Assembly (NCBI GenBank): GCA_030068075.1
Contig: CM057827.1
Location: 74,104,500-74,168,499, forward strand
DNA from: Paguma larvata
Lineage: Eukaryota > Chordata > Mammalia > Carnivora > Viverridae
Direction of reading: 5' to 3'
Length of the DNA stretch: 64,000 nucleotides
The notes below the pieces were generated by a model that ran no database searches, was not told the origin of the DNA, and was given only the letters and a program-made list of their open reading frames with translations. The translations under genes and the position numbers were made by a program. Position 1 is the first letter of the stretch. Each line of letters begins with the position of its first letter. Positions 58,292 to 64,000 of this stretch are shown piece after piece.

Positions 58292-59210
58292 ATGATGAAA
58301 CGGAAGAATTCTCCTCAAAAGAGTCTACAAGAAGCAGTGACAGCTCAAGAATTAATGAAAACAGATATAAGCAACATAACAGAACATGAATATAGAATGA
58401 TAATCATAAAACTAATAGCTGGGCTTGAAAAAAGCTTAGATGAATGCAAGGGGTCCCGCGTGGCAGAGTTCAAGGACCTTAAAAATGGTCAGAAAGAATT
58501 AAAAAAGACCTTGGAAGAAATACAAGGGAAATTGGAAGCAGCCACAGCACGGATTGAAGATGTAGAGGAAAGAGTTAGTGCATTAGAAGATAAAATGATG
58601 AAAAAGAGGAAGCAGATAAAAAGAAAGAGAAGCTGATCCAGGAAAAGGAAAGGAGAATTCGAGAGCTGAGCGATGCACTCAAAAGAAACAATATCCGTAT
58701 CATAGGAGTTTCAGAGGAAGAAGAGAGAGAGAAAGGAGTCGAAGGGGTTCTTGAACAATTCATTGCTGAGAACTTCCTCAACAAGAGGAAGGAAACGGGC
58801 ATGGAAATCCAAGAGGCACAGAGAACTCCCCTCAGACATAACTTGAATAGACCTTCTGCACTGCACATCATAGTGAAGCTGGCAAAATACAAAGATAGGG
58901 AGAGAATCCTGAAAGCAGCTAGGGACAAAAGAACCTTAACATACAAAGGCAGACATATATGGGTAGTAGCAGACTTATCTACAGAAACTTGGCAAGCCAG
59001 AAAGGAATGGCAGGATATCTTCAATGTGATGAGCAAGAAGGACATACAACCAAGAATTCTGTATCCGGCTAGCCTGTCATTCAGAATAGAAGGAGAGATC
59101 AAGGTTTTTCCCAACAAACAAAAACTGAAAGAATTTATCACAAATAAGCCAGCATTACAAGAGATCCTGAGGGGCATCTATGAAGGAAAGGTTGCAAAGA
59201 ACACAAACTG
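58292..59210 (+). pseudogene. L1 ORF1 (RNA-binding chaperone), frameshifted
   Basis: ORF1p coats L1 RNA as a trimer and is needed for retrotransposition. The start is taken at 58292 (MMKRKNSPQKS). The open frame runs through a charged helical segment (about 58400-58630, coiled-coil-like) and then stops at 58636 because of a one-base shift near 58600. The sequence continues in another frame with a KEEADKKKEKL stretch, the RRM-like region (NNIRIIGVSEEE) and the C-terminal domain (LYPASLSFRIEGEIKVFPNKQ; KPALQEILRGI). No stop separates this frame from ORF2. The 3' limit given is where ORF1 similarity fades. Confidence 0.9.
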
Positions 59211-59250
59211 CCAGGGACAGCCTTACAAATATGAACTTACAGAAAATACA

Positions 59251-62200
59251 GTGACTGTAAGCCCATATTTTTCAATATTAACACTGAATGTAAATGGACT
59301 AAATGCGCCAATTAAAAGACACAGGATAACAGAATGGATTAAAAAACAAGACCCATCTATTTGCTCTCTTCAAGAAACTCATCTTAAACCTGAAGACACC
59401 TTCAGATTGAAAGTGAGGGGATGGAGAACTATCTACCATGCTACTGGAAGTCAGAAGAAAGCCGGAGTAGCCACACTTATCTCAGACAAATTAGACTTTA
59501 AAATGAACGAGGTAATAATAGATGAAGAAGGACATTATATAATAGTCTCAGGAACCATCCAGCAGGAAGAGCTAACAATTGTAAATATCTATGCACCAAA
59601 TTTGGAGGCACCCAAATTTATAAACCAACTAATTACAAACATTAGCAACGTCATCGATAAAAATGTCCTAATAGTAGGGGACCTTAACACTCCACTCTCA
59701 GCAATGGATAGATCCACTAAACAGAAAATCACCACAGAAACAATGGCCCTGAACGACACATTAGAACAGACGGGCCTAACAGATATATTCACAGTCCTTC
59801 ACCCAGAAAAAAAGGAATTTACATTCTTCTCAACAGCACATGGTACATTTTCTAAGATAGACCACATTCTGGGGCACAGGGAAGCTCTGAATAAGTATAA
59901 AAGAATTGAGATCATACCATGCACACTGTCAGACCACAATGCTTTGAAACTTGAAATCAACCACAGGAAAAAGCCTGGAAAATCTCCAAAAACATGGAGG
60001 CTAAGAAATAACCTACTAAAAGATGAGTGGGTCAACCAAGCAATCAGAAAAGAAATTGAAAAAATACATGGAAACAAATGAAAATGAAAATACAACAATC
60101 CAAACGCTCTGGGATGCAGCAAAGGCAGTCCTGAGAGGGAAATATACTGCAATCCAGGCCCACCTCAAGAAACAAGAAAAATCAATAACACAAATTCTAA
60201 CAGCACGCCTAAAGGAACTAGACGCAGATCAACTAAAACAACCCAAGCCCAGCAGAAAGAGAGAAATAACTAAGGTCAGAGCACAAATCAACCATATGGA
60301 GACAGAAAAGGTAGTGGAACAGATCAATGAAACCAAAAGCTGGTTCTTTGAAAAAATAAACAAAATAGACAAACCTCTAGCCAGGCTTCTCAAAAAGAAA
60401 AGAGAGAGAACTCAAATAGATAAAATCGTGAATGAAAAGGGAGAAATTACAACCAATCCCTCAGAGATACAAGCAATCATCAGAGAATACTATGAAAAAT
60501 TATATGGCACCAAACTCGGCAACCTGGAAGAAATGGACAAATTCGTAAATAACCACACGCTTCCAAAACTCAAATGGGAAGAAATAGAAAATTTGAACAG
60601 ACCCATAACTAGTGAAGAAATAGAATCAGTTATCAAAAACCTCCCAGCAAATAAAAGCCCTGGACCAGATGGCTTTCCTGCGGAATTTTACCAGACATTT
60701 AAAACAGAGTTAATTCCTATCCTCCTCAAGCTGTTCCAAAAAATTGAAATGGAAGGAAAACTCCCGGACTCATTCTATGAAGCCAGCATCACTTTGATTC
60801 CCAAACCAGATAGAGACCCAGCAAAGAAAGAGAATTACAGGCCAATATCCCTGATGGATATGGATGCAAAAATTCTCAACAAGATACTAGCAAATCGAAT
60901 CCAACAGCATATAAAGAGAATCATCCACCATGATCAAGTAGGATTCATCCCTGGGTTGCAGGGCTGGTTCAATATTCGCAAATCAATCAATGTGATAAAT
61001 CACATTAACAAAAGAAAAGATAAGAACCATGTGATCCTGTCAATAGATGCAGAAAAAGCATTTGACAAAATACAGTACCCTTTCTTAATAAAAACTCTCG
61101 AGAAAGTCGGGATAGAAGGAACATACTTAAACATCATAAAAGCCATATATGAAAAGCCCACAGCTAATATCATCCTCAATGGGGAAAAACTGAGAGCCTT
61201 CCCCCTGAGATCAGGAACACGACAGGGGTGTTCGCTCTCACGATTGCTATTTAACATAGTGTTGGAAGTCTTAGCATCAGCAATCAGACAACAAAACAAA
61301 ATAAAAGGTATCAAGATTGGCAAGGAGGAAGTCAAACTTTCACTTTTTGCAGATGACATGATACGTTACATGGAAAACCCGACGGAATCCACCAAAAGCC
61401 TACTAGAACTGATCCATGATTTCAGCAAAGTTGCAGGGTACAAAATCAATGTACAGAAATCGGTGGCATTTCCATACACCAACAATGAAGCAGCAGAAAG
61501 AGAAATAAAGAAGCTAAGCCCTTTCACAATTGCACCAAAAACCATAAAATACTTAGGAATAAATCTAACCAAAGATGCGAAAGACCTCTACACTGAAAAC
61601 TATAAAAAACTTATGAAGGAAATTGAGGAAGACACAAGGAAATGGAAAAACATCCCATGCTCATAGATTGGAAGAATAAATATCGTTAAAATGGCAATAC
61701 TACCCAAAGCAATCTACACATTCAATGCAATCCCAATCAAAATTGCACTAGCATTCTTCTCAAAACTAGAGCAAACAATCCTAAAATTTGTATGGAACCA
61801 CAAAAGACCTCGAATAGCCAAAATAATACTGAAGAATAAAACCAAGGCGGGAGGCATCACAATCCCAGACTTTAACCTCTACTACAAAGCGGTAGTCATC
61901 AAGACTGTATGGTATTGGCACAAAAACAGACACATAGACCAATGGAATAGAATAGAAAACTCAGAAATGGACCCGCAAGTATATGGCCAACTAATCTTTG
62001 ACAAAGTGGGAAAATGTATCGAATGGAAAAAAGATACCCTCTTTAATAAATGGTGCTAGGAGAACTGGACAGCAACATGCAAAAGAATGAAACTAGACCA
62101 CTTCCTTACACCACTCACAAAAATAAATTCTAAATGGATAAAAGATCTGAATGTGAGACAGGAAACCACCAAAATCCTAGAGGAGAAAGCAGGAAAAAGC

Positions 62201-63147
62201 CTCTTTGACCTAAGACGCACCAATTTCTTACTCGACATGTCTCCAAAGGCAAGGGAATTAAAAGCTAAGATGAACTACTGGGACCTCATCAAGATAAAAA
62301 GCTTCTGCACGGCAAAAGAAACAACCAACAAAACGGATAGGCAACCAACGGAATGGGAAAAGATTATCGCAAATGACATATCGGATAAAGGACTAATATC
62401 TAAAATTTATAAAGAACTTACCAAACTCCACACCCGAAAAACCAAGAATCCAGTGAAGAAATGGGCGGAAGATATGAATAGACACGTCTCCAAAGAGGAC
62501 ATTCAGATGGCCAACAGACACATGAAACGATGCTCAACGTCACTCATCATCAGGGAAATACAAATCAAAACCACACTGACATACCACCTAAAACCGGTTC
62601 GAGTGGCTAAAATGAATAAGTCAGGAAACTATAGATGCTGGCAGGGATGTGGAGAAGCAGGCACCCTCCTACACTGTTGGTGGGAATGCAATCTGGTACA
62701 GTCACTCTGGAAAACGGTGTGGAGGTTCCTCAAAAAAATGAAAATAGAGCTACCTTATGATCCAGCAATAGCACTGCTAGGAATCTACCCAAGAGACACA
62801 GGAATGCTGATGCATAGGAGCACGTGTACCCCAATGTTCATAGCAGCACTTTCGACAAAGCCAAATCATGGAAAGAGACCAAGTGCCCATCAACTGACGA
62901 ATGGATAAAGAAGATGTGGTACATATATACAATGGACTACTACGTGGCAATGAGAAAAAATGAAATCTGGCCATGTGTAGCAACATGGACGGAACTTGAG
63001 GGTATTATATTAAGTGAAATAAGTCAGTCAGAAAAAGACAGATACCATATGTTTCCACGAATAGGTGGACTTTGTGAGACTAAGCAAAAACCAGGGAGAC
63101 GGGAAGAGGGGAAAGGAAAAAAAAGACACAGAGAGGGAGGGAGATAA
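59251..63147 (+). pseudogene. L1 ORF2 (endonuclease/reverse transcriptase), multiply broken
   Basis: ORF2p nicks target DNA and reverse-transcribes L1 RNA there. The expected first Met is a GTG at 59251-59253, eight residues before the conserved ILTLNVNGLN. Endonuclease residues are still visible: QETH (59371-59382), NIYAPN, GDLNTP (Asp at 59680-59682), SKIDH and SDH (59929-59937). The reverse transcriptase has [12 protein letters not shown], the FADD catalytic motif at 61346-61357, and KYLGINL. A Cys-rich C-terminal motif (CWQGCGE...LLHCWWEC) lies near 62636-62690. Breaks are a shift in an A-run at 60059-60064, Trp-to-stop changes at 61664-61666 and 62057-62059, and a one-base loss near 62855. 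Confidence 0.93.
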
Positions 63148-63320
63148 AACATAAGAGACTCTCAAAGACTAAGAACAAACTGAGGATGCGGGGGGTAAGG
63201 GAGTGGGGAGAGGGGGTGAAAGGCATTAAAGAGAGCACATGTTGGGATGAACACTGGGTGTCATATGTAAACCAGTTTGAAAATAAACTATTATAAAAAA
63301 ATAAAAATAAATAAATAAAT
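63148..63320 (+). other. L1 3' UTR and A-rich tail
   Basis: Contains the G-rich segment typical of L1 3' UTRs (gatgcggggggtaagggagtggg, 63185 onward; first bases only cited) and ends with 'gaaaataaactattataaaa' followed by (AAAT)n up to the target-site duplication. Confidence 0.85.
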
Positions 63321-63339
63321 AAATAGTAACATAGTAACA

Positions 63340-64000
63340 TAGTTTTTATTTTATTATCCTTTTACTTTTCATCTATATGGCTCTTTATTTTTAATATGGT
63401 TTCTTGTATGTAACATATATCTTATCCAATACAATAATCTCTGCCTTTAAATAGATTATTAGGTAATTTACAAATATCATGATAATACATAGACACAGTT
63501 CAGTTAAAATTGACTACTTTTTACTTAATATGTTTCATCTATTTTTTCCAATTTTGTCTTCTTTATGTATTTTCTTGGATACCGCGTGTTGTTTGTATTT
63601 CCTTTCTTTATACTTATTATTGAGTTAAATTTTTGATAGTAATAATCTTGCCCTCTTAGCTATTCTTTTCTTGAAGCTTTTAGGATTTATTTTAAGGTTA
63701 TAAACACATACTGTACCTTTTAATGTGTCACGGTCTAAATTCAATATTACATATTTCCATGTATCATATAAGAAAGTTATAACATTTTACTTCCATTTAC
63801 CTTTATCGGCTCTGGTGTATATGCTGTTTTATATTAATGAGTACTGTCATCTATTGAGATAATATATTCAACAATATATTGTTATTATATTCACTGTGTA
63901 TAGTCATTTACCTTTTAAAGAGAGTTATATGATAAAAATTATTTTTATTCTCTTAATGTTTCATTTTGTATAATGTTATTGCTATGCCTTCATGTTCACT
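63340..64000 (-). mobile_element. Ancient L1 fragment, antisense
   Basis: Antisense words such as 'tttttaatatggtttcttgtatg' (partly cited), 'caataatctctgcctttaaa' and 'tttatttt..ggttataaacacat' resemble old L1 ORF2-side sequence. Runs to the end of the window. Confidence 0.5.

Larger units (their letters stand above)
56824..63320 (+). mobile_element. Near full-length L1 retrotransposon (felid), inactivated
   Basis: A 6.5-kb sense L1 bounded by the 13-bp duplication aaatagtaacata (56811-56823 and 63321-63333). Order: 5' UTR (56824-58291) with a GC-rich block near 57180-57300, ORF1 (from 58292), ORF2 (from about 59251 to 63147), 3' UTR, and an A-rich tail ending in (AAAT)n. Lesions seen are an ORF1 frameshift near 58600, an ORF2 frameshift in an A-run at 60059-60064, stops at 61664-61666 and 62057-62059, and a frameshift near 62855. 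It cannot mobilise itself. A full-length 5' end and limited coding decay suggest it is younger than the other L1 pieces in the window. Confidence 0.96.

Noticed and set aside
1..64000. CRISPR array, operon, tRNA or rRNA gene, prophage
   Set aside because: No regular short repeats with spacers, no polycistronic gene layout and no RNA-gene signatures; tRNA-like stretches are all SINE heads.

Overview
This is a 64 kb piece of a mammalian nuclear genome, almost certainly a carnivore and most likely a cat-family (felid) species. The evidence is 19 copies of a tRNA-Lys-derived CAN/SINEC element whose head reads close to GGGGCGCCTGGGTGGCTCAG (the feliform type), an AT-rich background, microsatellites, and a deep layering of LINE-1, MIR, L2 and MER5A relics. 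Nothing bacterial, plasmid or CRISPR-like is present.

The only intact protein-coding genes are four single-exon class II olfactory receptors of family 4. They are OR4K13 (minus, 6849-7787), an OR4K-like receptor (plus, best start 23698, ends 24639), OR4L1 (plus, 39067-40005) and OR4N5 (plus, 54913-55848). The minus/plus/plus/plus order matches, as I recall it, the human 14q11.2 block OR4K13-OR4L1-OR4K17-OR4N5. The differences are an extra OR4K-like gene before OR4L1 and no visible OR4K17 between OR4L1 and OR4N5. Start codons are 15.4-15.9 kb apart. All four keep the signature motifs of the family and would act as odorant GPCRs in olfactory neurons. Three of them have a plausible splice acceptor just before the ATG, the usual design of a coding exon preceded by untranslated exons.

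The space between genes is mostly retrotransposon. The largest element is a nearly full-length L1 (56824-63320) with a 13-bp target-site duplication. It is dead: ORF1 and ORF2 carry frameshifts and two stops. It also has an unusual inverted copy of its own 3' UTR just before ORF1, and ORF1 runs into ORF2 without an in-frame stop. At 3110-5610 an older L1 is interrupted by a compound L1 insertion that carries a degenerate telomere-like tract, possibly a 3' transduction. Ancient L1 fragments, MIR, L2, MER5A and a likely ERV1-type LTR fill much of the rest.

The least explained items are an exon-like island on the minus strand (36907-37022, with good splice sites and an open frame), a 144-bp direct repeat 1574 bp apart (24990 and 26564), and the L1 oddities. 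I found no new enzymatic or defence system; the novelty here is retrotransposon structure and OR cluster evolution.
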